A DNA stretch of 64,000 nucleotides from Henriciella sp. (GTDB lineage Bacteria > Pseudomonadota > Alphaproteobacteria > Caulobacterales > Hyphomonadaceae). Under the pieces are notes generated by a model, which was not told where the DNA came from, ran no database searches, and was given only the letters and a program-made list of their open reading frames with translations. Shown here one piece after another: positions 43,942 through 53,416 of this stretch (the stretch's first letter is position 1; every line of letters starts with the position of its first letter). Made by a program: the position numbers and the translations under genes. Location of the stretch: assembly GCF_029937755.1 (NCBI RefSeq), contig NZ_JAPYPG010000001.1, positions 930,001-994,000 of the forward strand, read 5' to 3'.

Positions 43942-44847
43942 ATGACCACGCACCGCTCTCCAGCCGATTGGGGCCTGTTCCTGCTCCTGTCAGCCTGCTG
44001 GGCGACCGCTTTTGCGATGACCAAGGTCGCGGTCGGAGATCTGCCGGCAAGCGTCATCATTCCGGGCCGGCTGATCTCGGGGGCGATCATTCTGTGGGGC
44101 GTGATGCTGGCACGCGGCGAAAAGCTGCCGCCCTTTTCGGACCGCTCTTCCTGGCTCGCCATTGCAGGGATCGGCACGATCGGAACCGCTGCGCCCTTCT
44201 ACCTGATCACACTTGGCCAGAAGACCATCGACTCCTCGCTGGCGGCCCTGCTGATCTCCGCTGCGCCGCTATTCACAGCCGGGATGGCGCATCTGCGCTT
44301 CCATGACGAACAGCTGACGGGCTTCAAGGTGATCGGCCTTCTGGTCGGCTTTGCGGGCGTGGCGCTCCTGCTTGGCCCGGACGCGCTGCAAGGGCTCGGC
44401 AATGCCGACCTGATTGCGCAACTCCTCGTGCTGGGCGGGGCCTTCTGCTATGCGGTCAACAGCATCATCGCCCGTCAGGCGCCGCGCATGGCGCCGACCG
44501 TGCTGCCCGTCGGATTTCTTACGGTCGCCTCTATCGCATCACTTCCGATGCTGGTTTGGACGGATTGGTCGACGGTCGATCCGACCACGGCGAGCACCCT
44601 TTCCGTGCTTGGGCTCGGTGCGGTCTCGACGGGCCTTGCGGGGATTATCCTGATGCACCTGGTCGCCCGTACCAGCGCAACCTTCATTGCGCTCACCGGC
44701 TATGTGATCCCGGTCATGTCGGCGGTACTGGGCTATTTCGCGTTCGGGGAAGTGCAGAACTGGACCGCTGCGGGCGCCTTCATCCTGATCCTGTCGGGCG
44801 TCTGGTTCTCGCAGCGGGCCTCACGCCGCGGTCGTGCCACGGCGTAA
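43942..44847 (+). CDS. DMT/EamA-family transporter
   Basis: A 301-residue inner-membrane carrier with ten membrane helices in two EamA halves, e.g. LFLLLSACWATAFAMTKVAV at the N-terminus and IGLLVGFAGVALLLGP at the end of half one; half two ends AGAFILILSGVWF. Typical drug/metabolite exporter; substrate unknown. The ATG at 43942 begins directly before the first helix; ATGs at 43894 and 43900 are alternatives. Divergent from serC. Confidence 0.88.
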   Translation: MTTHRSPADWGLFLLLSACWATAFAMTKVAVGDLPASVIIPGRLISGAIILWGVMLARGEKLPPFSDRSSWLAIAGIGTIGTAAPFYLITLGQKTIDSSLAALLISAAPLFTAGMAHLRFHDEQLTGFKVIGLLVGFAGVALLLGPDALQGLGNADLIAQLLVLGGAFCYAVNSIIARQAPRMAPTVLPVGFLTVASIASLPMLVWTDWSTVDPTTASTLSVLGLGAVSTGLAGIILMHLVARTSATFIALTGYVIPVMSAVLGYFAFGEVQNWTAAGAFILILSGVWFSQRASRRGRATA

Positions 44848-44920
44848 GGATTGCGCCTCAGGCTGGCTGGTCTAGGATTGCGCTTCAGTTCTGGCGCCAA
44901 GACCAGACCGGGAGGAAGCA

Positions 44921-45763
44921 ATGACCAGCACAATAGAGGTGAAACCCATTTCCGGCGCGCTCGGCGCGGAGATTGGCGGGGTGAACCTTGCCGATGATCT
45001 TTCGAACGAAGCCTTCGACCGGATCCATCAGGCCTTTCTGGATCACCATGTCATCTTCTTCCGCAACCAGCACAATCTGACGCCGGAGAAGCACAAGGCC
45101 TTCGGGCGGCGTTTCGGCACACTCAACGTTCACCCCTATGTCAAAGGCATGGAGGGCCATCCGGAAATCCTCGAAATCATCAAGGAGCCGGACGAGAAGA
45201 CGAATTTCGGCGGCGGCTGGCACACCGACATGTCCTTTCTCGAAGAACCCGCGCTTGGTTCGATCCTGCATGCGATCGAGGTGCCGCCCTATGGGGGAGA
45301 CACGCTCTGGGCCAACCAGCATCTGGCTTATGACACGCTGTCAGAGGGGTTGAAGGAGACGCTTGGGCGCCTCACGGCCATCCATTCGGCCAAGGGCGAG
45401 TATGGGCCGAAAGGCCAGTCGGCCCTGAACCGGAAATCGATGGATACACAGGCCGCCCCCGACGCGCCGGAATTCGAGCATCCGGTCGTGCGCACCCATC
45501 CGGAAACGGGCCGGAAGGGGCTCTATGTCAATCCGGCCTTCACCATGCGGTTCAAGGGCTGGACGCGGCGCGAGAGCCGACCCTTGCTCAACTATCTCTT
45601 CGAGCATTGCAGGCAGGAGCAGTTTACCTGCCGCTTTCGATGGGCGGCCGGATCGGTCGCTTTCTGGGATAACCGGTCGACCTGGCACTTCGCCCTGAAC
45701 GACTATCACGGCCACCGTCGCCACATGCGGCGCGTAACGGTCGATGGAGATCGGCCTTTCTAG
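44921..45763 (+). CDS. TauD/TfdA-family Fe(II)/2-oxoglutarate dioxygenase
   Basis: A 280-residue enzyme. The iron ligands appear as H and D in WHTDMSFLEEP and a distal H in WDNRSTWHFALNDY, and the 2-oxoglutarate arginine in HRRHMRRVTV. The N-terminus VKPISGALGAEIGGVNLAD is typical of TauD. The family hydroxylates taurine, alkyl sulfates, herbicide ethers and other acids; no adjacent sulfur or ether genes define the substrate. The ATG has a GGGAGG site. Confidence 0.9.
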   Translation: MTSTIEVKPISGALGAEIGGVNLADDLSNEAFDRIHQAFLDHHVIFFRNQHNLTPEKHKAFGRRFGTLNVHPYVKGMEGHPEILEIIKEPDEKTNFGGGWHTDMSFLEEPALGSILHAIEVPPYGGDTLWANQHLAYDTLSEGLKETLGRLTAIHSAKGEYGPKGQSALNRKSMDTQAAPDAPEFEHPVVRTHPETGRKGLYVNPAFTMRFKGWTRRESRPLLNYLFEHCRQEQFTCRFRWAAGSVAFWDNRSTWHFALNDYHGHRRHMRRVTVDGDRPF

Positions 45764-45772
45764 GCTATGGCT

Positions 45773-46366
45773 CTACCAATTGTCATCGGTGGCGAGGTGC
45801 CCGCCATGGAAGGCGAGCAGCCAGAGGGTCAGGCTTGCCGCGGCAAACCGTTCGACGAGGCCGATAATTTCGTTTGAAACGCCGAACGTCGCCGATCCCG
45901 ACGCCAGGAAAATGATGGCTGCGACCGCCGTGCCCCACCGGAACCACGGGCGTCCGCTGCCGCGCTGCCAGGCGATCAGGCCCAACGCGACCGCCAGGGA
46001 GATGCCAATGGCGCCGACCGCCCAGAAATGCAGCAACGGCCCGCTCGGTGTCTGCTTGGAATACTGTTCGTAGAGAGAAATGAAGACGATGAGCGGACCG
46101 GCAAACATGAAGAGCCCGGCGGCCCCCTTTGACCAGACACTGCTGCTCATGCGCCAGATGACAAGCCCTGTCAGGGCGATGGCCACGGCAACAAGGATTA
46201 GGCCAAAATCCTGAGCGGTCGCATAGTCCCCTGCGGCGAGGTCACTGATCGTCGTGGTCAGCAAGCTCTGGCGATCCATCAGGATGGCCATGGTGAGATC
46301 GATACTCACCGCGGCGAGGCAGGCGAAAATCGAGTAAATGTGGATATAGCGGTTTGGCGGCAGCAT
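45773..46366 (-). CDS. DUF998-like membrane protein
   Basis: A 197-residue protein with six probable membrane helices (e.g. IFACLAAVSIDLTMAIL, GLILVAVAIALTGLVIW, AAGLFMFAGPLIVFISLY, AIGISLAVALGLIAW). The pattern resembles DUF998, but I am not certain. The ATG at 46366 is a reasonable start; the frame extends to 46462, overlapping phzF. Its gene follows phzF on the same strand. Confidence 0.6.
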   Translation of the reverse strand: MLPPNRYIHIYSIFACLAAVSIDLTMAILMDRQSLLTTTISDLAAGDYATAQDFGLILVAVAIALTGLVIWRMSSSVWSKGAAGLFMFAGPLIVFISLYEQYSKQTPSGPLLHFWAVGAIGISLAVALGLIAWQRGSGRPWFRWGTAVAAIIFLASGSATFGVSNEIIGLVERFAAASLTLWLLAFHGGHLATDDNW

Positions 46367-46439
46367 GGATCCGGTCTGGAAGCTGCCGATATAACGCGCT
46401 TGGGGCGCGGTCGTTGCCTGCACGGATCCCTGATTTTTC

Positions 46440-47252
46440 TTACAGGGTGAATTTGCCTTCAATCACGGTAACGGCCTCGCCGCGCAGTTTCACCCGGTCG
46501 CCAGCCAGTTCCACGCCGATTTTTGCGCCGCGGCCCGGATAGGCCTGGTAGCAATCGAAGGCACGCTTCAGGCGCGGCCCCATGATGGCGGCGACCATGC
46601 AGTGCCAGCTGCCGGTGGCCGGGTCTTCCGGGATACCGCTGCCGGGGGCAAAGAAGCGGCTCGTTACGTCGACACCGTCGCCTCCGGGGGCGAGGACGCC
46701 AAAACATCCTGTATGCCCCGTCTGACCGATCGTCATCGGACGCAACAGGCCGAGATCAGGCTTCAGGGCCATGATCTCTTCCGGCGATCCAACCAGGGCA
46801 CCATAATACGGACCCGCCCAGGCTTCCTGCGGCTGCACACGAAGCGCTTCTGCCACCTCATCGGTAACATCGATTGTCTCAATCGCAGGGGCTGGAAAGT
46901 TCATTTCATAACGCCCGTCCGGTAGCTTTGTCACAAACAGCCGGCCAGACTTCACCGTGTCGAACGCGATCTCCGCACCATCAAAGCCGAGATGTGAAAA
47001 CAGCACATGCGCCGAGGCGAGCGTGGCGTGCCCACACAGCGGGACCTCGATTTCCGGCGTGAACCAGCGCAGGGCCCAGACGCCTTCGCCTTTCGCCACG
47101 ATATAGGCGGTCTCGGCGACGTTGTTCTCCGCCGCAATCGCCTGCAGCGTCTCGTCCGGCAGGAAGTCTTCCAGCGGCATGACGCAGGCCTGGTTGCCTT
47201 CGAAAGCACGACTGGCAAATGCATCGATCTGGTAAAAGGGCAGGGTGGTCAT
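46440..47252 (-). CDS. PhzF-family isomerase/epimerase-fold protein
   Basis: A 270-residue protein of the PhzF fold (two diaminopimelate-epimerase-like halves). The proposed catalytic acid is E47 in NNVAETAY, with FEGNQACVM near the N-terminus, TPEIEVPLCGHATLASAHVLF, and the second-half GSGIPEDPATGSWHCMVAAIM. PhzF itself isomerises a phenazine precursor, but most family members are of unknown substrate. The ATG at 47252 has a GGAGG site; the longer start at 47306 is unlikely. Confidence 0.9.
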   Translation of the reverse strand: MTTLPFYQIDAFASRAFEGNQACVMPLEDFLPDETLQAIAAENNVAETAYIVAKGEGVWALRWFTPEIEVPLCGHATLASAHVLFSHLGFDGAEIAFDTVKSGRLFVTKLPDGRYEMNFPAPAIETIDVTDEVAEALRVQPQEAWAGPYYGALVGSPEEIMALKPDLGLLRPMTIGQTGHTGCFGVLAPGGDGVDVTSRFFAPGSGIPEDPATGSWHCMVAAIMGPRLKRAFDCYQAYPGRGAKIGVELAGDRVKLRGEAVTVIEGKFTL

Positions 47253-47348
47253 CAGGCTCGCCTCCGGTCTGGAGGCTTGCAAATAGGCGATCATCTGGGC
47301 CACCACAAACCAGACTTTCTAAGCCATGGTTTAGTGGAGAGGAGGCGA

Positions 47349-47804
47349 ATGCGCATGCCGACTGGCAATCTGCTCGTAGGACTGGGCTTCATTTGCGGCA
47401 CGCTGATCGCTGCGCAGGGCGCCATCAATGGCCGTCTCGCCGGCGGGATTGGCGGACCGATCCACGCGGCGCTTATCTCATTCTCTGTTGGCTGGCTGGC
47501 TCTGCTGGCGCTCAATATTATCCTCGGGCACCGATTGCCGAGCTATGGCCAGGCGATGAGCGTGCCATGGTGGGCGTGGGTCGGCGGTTTGATCGGCGCC
47601 GTCATGGTGTCGAGTTCGGCGACGGCCGTTCCCCGGATCGGTGTGGCCGCCTGGGTCAGTGCGGTCATCGCAGGCCAGCTTACGGCCGCGGTGATGTACG
47701 ATCAGTTCGGCGCTTTCGGGCAGGCCGTGCGCCCGGCCACGCCCTTGCGCATTCTCGGCATCGGCTTCCTGGCACTCGGGGTCTACATGGTGCGCCGTTT
47801 CTAG
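47349..47804 (+). CDS. DMT superfamily transporter, YdcZ/DUF606 type
   Basis: A 151-residue protein with five membrane helices, N-terminal motif GLGFICGTLIAAQGAINGRLA and WWAWVGGLIGAVMVSSSATAVPRIG, typical of the short half-size YdcZ family, which may function as dimers. Substrate unknown. The ATG at 47349 has a GGAGG site; a second ATG at 47355 is equally possible. It shares CTAG with the convergent M23 gene. Confidence 0.85.
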   Translation: MRMPTGNLLVGLGFICGTLIAAQGAINGRLAGGIGGPIHAALISFSVGWLALLALNIILGHRLPSYGQAMSVPWWAWVGGLIGAVMVSSSATAVPRIGVAAWVSAVIAGQLTAAVMYDQFGAFGQAVRPATPLRILGIGFLALGVYMVRRF

Positions 47805-48478
47805 GCGCTGGCAAGCCCGAGGAATTCCCCTGGATCCGGGCAGAGCGTGAGCCAGTCCGCAGCTTCAGACCGGTTGGCGACACCGGGAAAATCGCCCGTC
47901 CGGCCCTGCAGGTCGAGCATGATCTGGAAATGCAAGTGCGGCGCCCATCCGCCATTCACGTCATTCGCCCCAAGTGAGGCGATCTGCTGCCCGGTGAAAA
48001 CCCTGTCGCCGGCCTGAAGGGTCTGAAGAACATCGCGAGCAAGGTGGCCATATAGCGTCCAGACCTGCAGCCCCTCGACGGGCTGATGTTCGAGGATCAC
48101 CGTCGGCCCGTAATCCTTCGCATTGTCATTGTGCTGCACGCTGTGCACGCGGCCATCAAGCGGCGCGAAAACCGGCGTTCCGGCGGCGGCGAAAACATCG
48201 AGACCCAGATGGATCGTGCGCGGCTCTTTGCCCGGTGGGTTGAAGATCGGTGTGTCGTAGATCGCCCGGTCCTCTCCATAGCCGCCAGCATGGATTTCAC
48301 CGGCGCCCGGCTCCCAGTCGAGCGGCAGGTCTGACCAGCCGCGCGCGTCAAGGCCCTTCCGATCCAGCGGGAGGTGGCGCGCCGATGACAGGCCCCTGAT
48401 GGGCTCGAGAGGGCTGGTTGTGCGTGTGGCAAGCCAGTGTCTGTACGTCGCGAGAGCTGGACCGATCTGCGTTTCCAC
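47801..48478 (-). CDS. M23-family metallopeptidase domain protein
   Basis: A 225-residue protein with the LytM/M23 zinc site: H-x3-D in IHLGLDVF and H-x-H in APHLHF. No signal peptide or transmembrane helix is visible, which is unusual for a peptidoglycan hydrolase. The block GTPVFAPLDGRVHSVQHNDNAKDYGPTVILEH is similar to the M23 domain found in some large proteins fused to a phosphotransferase and class III aminotransferase, so a non-murein role is possible. It follows thiD on the same strand with 3 bp between. Confidence 0.82.
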   Translation of the reverse strand: METQIGPALATYRHWLATRTTSPLEPIRGLSSARHLPLDRKGLDARGWSDLPLDWEPGAGEIHAGGYGEDRAIYDTPIFNPPGKEPRTIHLGLDVFAAAGTPVFAPLDGRVHSVQHNDNAKDYGPTVILEHQPVEGLQVWTLYGHLARDVLQTLQAGDRVFTGQQIASLGANDVNGGWAPHLHFQIMLDLQGRTGDFPGVANRSEAADWLTLCPDPGEFLGLASA

Positions 48479-48481
48479 GCC

Positions 48482-49306
48482 TTACTCCTCGACAGGCTGA
48501 AGCTGCCAGCCATGATGCACTGGCCCGTGCCCGGTGCCAAACCCCTTGGCGTCCCGGATGGCGCCGTGGAGATAGTTGCGAGCCCTCTCAACAGCCGCGT
48601 CGATCGGCTGACCCTGTCCAACCAGCGCAGCGATCGCGCTCGCCAGCGTGCAGCCGGTGCCGTGCGTCGATGTCGTGACGATGCGGTCGCTCTCCAGCAA
48701 CCATTCGCCGTCTTCGGTCTGCAGGACGTCAGTGATGACGCGGCCGGGGATGTGCCCGCCCTTGACTAGAACACCCTTGGCGCCACGCTTCAAAAGCGCT
48801 TCGGCGGCCCGGCGTTGACCGTTGACGCCATCAACTGACTTGCCTGTGAGGACTTCCGCTTCCGGTGCGTTGGGGGTCAGAAGGGCGACGCCGGGCAACA
48901 GGACCGAGGTCAGCGCTTCGACGGCGCGTTCGTTGACCAGCCGGTCTCCTGAGCTTGCCACCATGACCGGGTCGACGATCCGAGGAACGTCACGGGCACG
49001 CTCATCCAGCGTTTCACCAACCAATTCGACGAGATCGGCCGTGGCGAGCATGCCGGTCTTCACGGCATCGGCGCCGATGTCCTTCAGGCAGACAGCCATC
49101 TGGCTACGCACGATGTCCAGAGGAATCGGGTGAACCCCATGAACGCCTGTCGTGTCCTGGACGGTGATGGCGGTGACGGCGGTCATCGCATAGCCGCCCA
49201 TCGCCATGATGGCCTTGATATCGGCCTGGATGCCAGCCCCGCCCCCGGAATCCGATCCGGCGATGACGAGGACGCGGCCATTTGGATCAGGTCTCTTTTC
49301 GATCAT
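48482..49306 (-). CDS. thiD: Hydroxymethylpyrimidine/phosphomethylpyrimidine kinase ThiD
   Basis: A 274-residue ribokinase-fold enzyme: N-terminal IAGSDSGGGAGIQADIKAI, VDPVMVASSGDRL, LTPNAPEAEVL, VLVKGGH and the anion-hole/catalytic GTGCTLASAIAAL. It phosphorylates HMP and HMP-P for thiamine. The ATG at 49306 has a GGAGG site; the frame extends 35 codons upstream across the terminator of ftsH and is unlikely. No other thi gene or TPP riboswitch is adjacent. Confidence 0.95.
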   Translation of the reverse strand: MIEKRPDPNGRVLVIAGSDSGGGAGIQADIKAIMAMGGYAMTAVTAITVQDTTGVHGVHPIPLDIVRSQMAVCLKDIGADAVKTGMLATADLVELVGETLDERARDVPRIVDPVMVASSGDRLVNERAVEALTSVLLPGVALLTPNAPEAEVLTGKSVDGVNGQRRAAEALLKRGAKGVLVKGGHIPGRVITDVLQTEDGEWLLESDRIVTTSTHGTGCTLASAIAALVGQGQPIDAAVERARNYLHGAIRDAKGFGTGHGPVHHGWQLQPVEE

Positions 49307-49327
49307 TTGCTGGAGCCTCCAATAAAA

Positions 49328-49357
49328 AAGGGCGCAGCCATGCGAGGCAGCGCCCTC
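49328..49357 (-). terminator. Rho-independent terminator of ftsH
   Basis: GGGCGC at 49330-49335 pairs with GCGCCC at 49350-49355, extended by GCC/GGC after one A-A mismatch, and on the minus strand is followed by a T-run (TTTTTTATT), just after the ftsH stop. Confidence 0.85.
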
Positions 49358-49376
49358 TTTCTCAAGTGTCTGACGA

Positions 49377-51293
49377 TCAGGCCGGGCTCGGTTCGCCGTC
49401 CGGCTCGCCACCGAAGCCCTTGCGGCGCTTGCCGGTTACCGGCACCGCTGAGGCGGGGCCTTGCGGCTCATCCGGCTCATCCGGGCGGTGGGGCGGCTTG
49501 CCGTCGAGCAGGTCACGAATTTCCTCGCCGCTGAGCGTTTCGTATTCGAGCAGGCCTTCAGCGAGCGTGGACCACTGATCGCGATACTTCGTCATGATGT
49601 CGCGGGCGTCATCCATGCCGCGCTGGACCAGCTTGCGAACCTCTTCCTCGATCTTCTTCGAGGTGTCTTCCGAGACATGCGACTTGTTCATCAGCTGTTG
49701 GCCAAGGAACACGTCACCCTGGTCTTCGGCATAATCGACCGGTCCGATCTCGTCCGACAGACCCCAGCGGGTCACCATGGCGCGGGCGAGCTTGGTGGCC
49801 TGCTGAATGTCGGAGGCGGCCCCCGCGGTGACATTCTCCATGCCGAACTTTTCTTCCTCGGCGACGCGGCCGCCCATCATGATGGCCAGACGCGATGTCA
49901 TCTCGATCTTCGACATCGACATCTTGTCGTCTTCGGGCAGCTGCATGACCATGCCGAGGGCACGGCCACGTGGAATGATGGTGGCTTTGTGGACCGGGTC
50001 GGCCGCGGGCACCTTGAGGGCCACGATAGCGTGTCCGGCTTCGTGCCAGGCGGTGAGTTCGCGTTCCTTGTCGGACATGACCATGGAGCGTTTCTCGGGC
50101 CCCATGAGCACCTTGTCCTTGGCGTCCTCGAACTCGGCCATGGCCACTACGCGCTTGCCGCGGCGAGCGGCGAGCAGGGCTGCCTCATTGACGAGGTTGG
50201 CCAGGTCGGCGCCGGAAAAGCCGGGCGTGCCGCGTGCGATCACCTTCGGATTGACGTCCTTGGCGAGCGGCACATTCCGCATGTGGACCTTGAGAATACG
50301 CTCACGGCCCAGAATGTCGGGATTGTTCACGGTCACCTGACGGTCGAAACGGCCCGGGCGCAGAAGGGCCGGGTCGAGCACGTCCGGACGGTTGGTCGCG
50401 GCGATGATGATAATACCGTCATTGGCTTCAAAGCCGTCCATCTCGACCAGAAGCTGGTTCAGCGTCTGCTCGCGTTCGTCATTGCCGCCACCGAGGCCGG
50501 CGCCGCGCGAGCGGCCAACGGCGTCGATCTCGTCAATGAAGATGATGCACGGGGCATTGCGCTTGGCCTGTTCGAACATGTCGCGGACACGGCTTGCGCC
50601 GACGCCGACGAACATCTCGACAAAGTCAGACCCGGAAATCGTGAAGAAGGGTACACCAGCTTCACCCGCAACGGCGCGAGCCAGCAGGGTCTTACCTGTA
50701 CCGGGCGGACCGACAAGCAGGGCACCCTTGGGGATCTTGCCGCCAAGGCGCTGGAAGCGGGCCGGATCGCGCAGGAATTCAACGACTTCCTGCAGCTCTT
50801 CCTTGGCCTCGTCTACGCCGGCGACATCATCAAAGGTCACCCGGCCAGACTTTTCGGTCAGCATGCGGGCGCGCGACTTGCCGAAGCTCATCGCACCGCG
50901 GCCACCGCCGCCGCCCTGCATCTGGCGCATCAGGAAGAGGAACAGGCCGAGGATCAGGATAAGCGGAAGGAGGTTCAGCAGAAGGCCGCCAAGGCTGAAG
51001 CCTGTATCGGCATCTTCGGTCACCTGCACGCCGAGATCGGAGAGCTTGTTCGACGCTTCGAAATTGCTCGGAAGTTTCTCGGCATAGACGGTACTGCCGC
51101 CCTCTGTCGTGGCCGTGATGCGGTCGTTTGTGACCGTCGCTTCGGAGACCTGACCGTCCTTGGCCATCTGCATGATTTCGGAGATCGGAACCTTCTCCGA
51201 ACCGGCCGCCACTGATGAGCCTTGCATGGCGATCATCATGGCCACAACGAGTGCAGCAATGAGCCCCCAAACTGCGAGATTACGCATGTTCAT
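49377..51293 (-). CDS. ftsH: ATP-dependent zinc metalloprotease FtsH
   Basis: A 638-residue membrane protease. Two N-terminal helices (residues ~5-25 and ~103-122) flank a periplasmic domain; then the AAA module with Walker A GPPGTGKT, Walker [12 protein letters not shown] and second region of homology [17 protein letters not shown], then the protease with zinc motif HEAGH. The C-terminus is acidic/prolyl. It degrades unfolded membrane proteins and regulators including RpoH and LpxC in other bacteria. ATG at 51293 is chosen over a TTG at 51299. It is separated from tilS, its usual neighbour, by 50 kb. Confidence 0.97.
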   Translation of the reverse strand: MNMRNLAVWGLIAALVVAMMIAMQGSSVAAGSEKVPISEIMQMAKDGQVSEATVTNDRITATTEGGSTVYAEKLPSNFEASNKLSDLGVQVTEDADTGFSLGGLLLNLLPLILILGLFLFLMRQMQGGGGGRGAMSFGKSRARMLTEKSGRVTFDDVAGVDEAKEELQEVVEFLRDPARFQRLGGKIPKGALLVGPPGTGKTLLARAVAGEAGVPFFTISGSDFVEMFVGVGASRVRDMFEQAKRNAPCIIFIDEIDAVGRSRGAGLGGGNDEREQTLNQLLVEMDGFEANDGIIIIAATNRPDVLDPALLRPGRFDRQVTVNNPDILGRERILKVHMRNVPLAKDVNPKVIARGTPGFSGADLANLVNEAALLAARRGKRVVAMAEFEDAKDKVLMGPEKRSMVMSDKERELTAWHEAGHAIVALKVPAADPVHKATIIPRGRALGMVMQLPEDDKMSMSKIEMTSRLAIMMGGRVAEEEKFGMENVTAGAASDIQQATKLARAMVTRWGLSDEIGPVDYAEDQGDVFLGQQLMNKSHVSEDTSKKIEEEVRKLVQRGMDDARDIMTKYRDQWSTLAEGLLEYETLSGEEIRDLLDGKPPHRPDEPDEPQGPASAVPVTGKRRKGFGGEPDGEPSPA

Positions 51294-51488
51294 ATTCAAA
51301 TCCGTCGATCCTGGTGTGTCTTGGAGAACACTAACATAGGGGGCACACTACCAGAAAACGACTCAAATTGCCGTCATCTTCCTGCAATTGCTTCAGCGTG
51401 CCGCATGATAGGGCGTCCCTGTGGAAATCATCCACTCGACGGAACAGGACCGGGCAGTCTAGAGTCGGGGCTGAGGTGGGTCGCGCTC

Positions 51489-52805
51489 ATGGACAAGAAA
51501 ATGAAAGATGCACTCAAGGTTTATGGGCCGCTCGCGCTGCTCGCGTTGGCCAGCATCTGGCTTGCCCTGTCCCTGATCGACCCGGCCCCGCCCCGGAAGA
51601 TCACCTTCGCATCGGGCGGTTCGGGGGGAGCCTATTATTCCCTCGCTCAGCAGTACAAGCAGGCTCTTTCGGAAAGTGACGTCGAGGTCGAAGTTCTCGA
51701 AACGCGGGGGTCGGTCGAGAATCTCGATCTCCTGATGGCGGGTGAGGCCGATGTCGCCTTCATACAGGGCGGACTTGCCGGGCCGGAGAACCGCGAAAAG
51801 CTCCGTTCGCTTGCCGGGATGTTCCATGAACCGTTCTGGGTGTTCATGCGCGAGGATGTGGGGGCGGATGATTTCGGAGACTTGAGCGATGTGCGCCTGG
51901 CGATCGGTCCGGACGGGTCGGGCACGCGCGCCCTTGCGCTCGACCTTCAGGAAACATGGGGCGGTGACTGGACGGACAAGTCGCGTCGCAGCGAGAGCGG
52001 CCTTGCAGCGGCCTCGGCCCTGAAGGCGGGCGATCTCGACGCGGCGGCTTTTTCAGCGTCGATTGATGCGCCCTATATCGAGGATTTGCTTGAGACGGAC
52101 GGCATTTCTCTCCTGCCTTTCGAGCGGGCCCCGGCCCTTGCCCGACGCACGGCGGCGCTCGACGAAGTCACGCTTTACCGGGGTATTCTCGATCTCGAAA
52201 ACGATGTGCCGGCTCAGGATGTGCCGCTCATCGCGTCGGTGGCCCAGCTTGCCGTGGATGAGGCGCTGCACCCGGCCATCCAGTCGCTCCTGCTTGAGGC
52301 CTCCGAAAACATCCACTCGGGGAATTCGGCCTTTGCGCCCGCAGGTACCTTCCCGGACAAGTCCCTGATCGACATGCCGCTTTCCTCGGAAGCCGAGCGA
52401 TACTGGAAGAATGGGCCGTCCTTCCTGCGCAACTATTTTTCTTTCCAGGTGGCAAATTTCCTCGAACGCGCCTGGGTGTTCCTGATCCCGCTTATCACGC
52501 TGCTTATCCCGCTCGTACGTGTGGCGCCGCCAATCTATCGCTGGCGCGTGCGGCGAAAAATCTACGTCTGGTACAAGGATTTGCGCGAACTCGAAGCACG
52601 CGGGCGCGAGGCGACCACGAATGATCAGCGCGACGAGGTGCTGACAGAGTTATCAAAACTCCAGAAGGAGGTCGGCGAACTCGATGTGCCGCTCTCCTAT
52701 ACGGAAGAAGTTTACCACCTGCGCAGCCACATCGCTTTCGTGCGCCAGCTGGTGCAGGGGCTCTATTCTCGTGAAGCTGGCATTCCGGCCGTAAAGACGG
52801 CCTGA
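51489..52805 (+). CDS. TAXI-family solute receptor with C-terminal membrane anchor
   Basis: A 438-residue protein. A transmembrane or uncleaved signal helix is at residues ~10-28. The TAXI receptor region follows: ITFASGGSGGAYYSLAQQYKQAL, VLETRGSVENLDLLMAGEADVAFIQGG and SGTRALALDL. A second helix (~335-355, RAWVFLIPLITLLIPLVRV) is followed by a ~70-residue cytoplasmic helical tail (DLRELEARGREATTNDQRDEV). TRAP-TAXI receptors normally work with a DctQM permease, but none is encoded nearby, so this may be a ligand sensor or an orphan receptor (inference). The ATG at 51489 follows GAGGTGGG. Confidence 0.85.
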   Translation: MDKKMKDALKVYGPLALLALASIWLALSLIDPAPPRKITFASGGSGGAYYSLAQQYKQALSESDVEVEVLETRGSVENLDLLMAGEADVAFIQGGLAGPENREKLRSLAGMFHEPFWVFMREDVGADDFGDLSDVRLAIGPDGSGTRALALDLQETWGGDWTDKSRRSESGLAAASALKAGDLDAAAFSASIDAPYIEDLLETDGISLLPFERAPALARRTAALDEVTLYRGILDLENDVPAQDVPLIASVAQLAVDEALHPAIQSLLLEASENIHSGNSAFAPAGTFPDKSLIDMPLSSEAERYWKNGPSFLRNYFSFQVANFLERAWVFLIPLITLLIPLVRVAPPIYRWRVRRKIYVWYKDLRELEARGREATTNDQRDEVLTELSKLQKEVGELDVPLSYTEEVYHLRSHIAFVRQLVQGLYSREAGIPAVKTA

Positions 52806-52811
52806 TCCGCG

Positions 52812-53282
52812 TCAGGCTGACTTGCTATAAGGGACGCGGTCAGCGGCCCCGGTATCGGCGTTCCGGCTAAGTTGCGAATAGGCCTGCTCGACAAAGCTTG
52901 GCCCTTCCTCGCTGCCTACGAGCAGGTGAGCCATCGAGGCGGGCTTTGCGTTCAGCGTGACTAGCGCACTTGCCAGCGATGCACTCATTCGCGGCATGTC
53001 GAGCCGTTCCCCGCCATTGGCATCGACCAGTGCGGATTGCGTTTCCTCATCGAGAATCTGTTCTTCGACGTCCGGTGCCGGCGTATTGTCTTTCGACCGG
53101 GGGGCTGCCGCTTTCAGGCGCATGGAGGCATCCACCGGAGACGGCGGCGGCCCGGATGAGACGGGCTGGGGATCTTTTCTTGCCGTGTCTTCTGCGCGCG
53201 AGGAGTGCGCCTCTGGTGTCTGTGCAAGATGGCTCAGAGACGGCCTCACGGTCGTCTGCAAGATGGACAGAACTGATGACAT
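52812..53282 (-). CDS. Hypothetical protein, low-complexity N-terminus
   Basis: A 156-residue protein. Residues 20-75 are rich in Pro/Ser/Glu with no predicted structure; residues 75-156 form helices (EQILDEETQSALVDANG, MSASLASALVTLNAKPASMAHLL). No membrane segment or signal peptide is seen and no family is recognised. Convergent with the TAXI receptor gene (6 bp apart). It has codon usage like its neighbours. Confidence 0.6.
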   Translation of the reverse strand: MSSVLSILQTTVRPSLSHLAQTPEAHSSRAEDTARKDPQPVSSGPPPSPVDASMRLKAAAPRSKDNTPAPDVEEQILDEETQSALVDANGGERLDMPRMSASLASALVTLNAKPASMAHLLVGSEEGPSFVEQAYSQLSRNADTGAADRVPYSKSA

Positions 53283-53416
53283 ATGCGGCCCCCCGCCGAC
53301 TAGTAGATTGGGGGCTTATGCCAGATCGGTCTGTAGGAACCGCGAAATAGGACTTGTGATTTTCAGATAGAATTCCGGGTCATGATAAATGCGGAATTTA
53401 CCATTGTAGTCCGGCG

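Noticed and set aside
42577-43953. Longer serC frame starting at 43953
   Set aside because: It would translate through the serC leader RNA and promoter; the ATG at 43749 has a ribosome site.
48482-49411. Longer thiD frame starting at 49411
   Set aside because: It would run through the ftsH terminator; the ATG at 49306 has a GGAGG site.
49461-51215. 584-codon open frame opposite ftsH
   Set aside because: ftsH is intact; the His/Gly-rich translation is a reverse-strand artefact.
51300-51400. Possible heat-shock promoter of ftsH: CCTATGTTAG resembles the RpoH -10 on the minus strand
   Set aside because: The only nearby TTTG for a -35 element is 23 bases away, outside the usual 17-18; the match is not sufficient to annotate.
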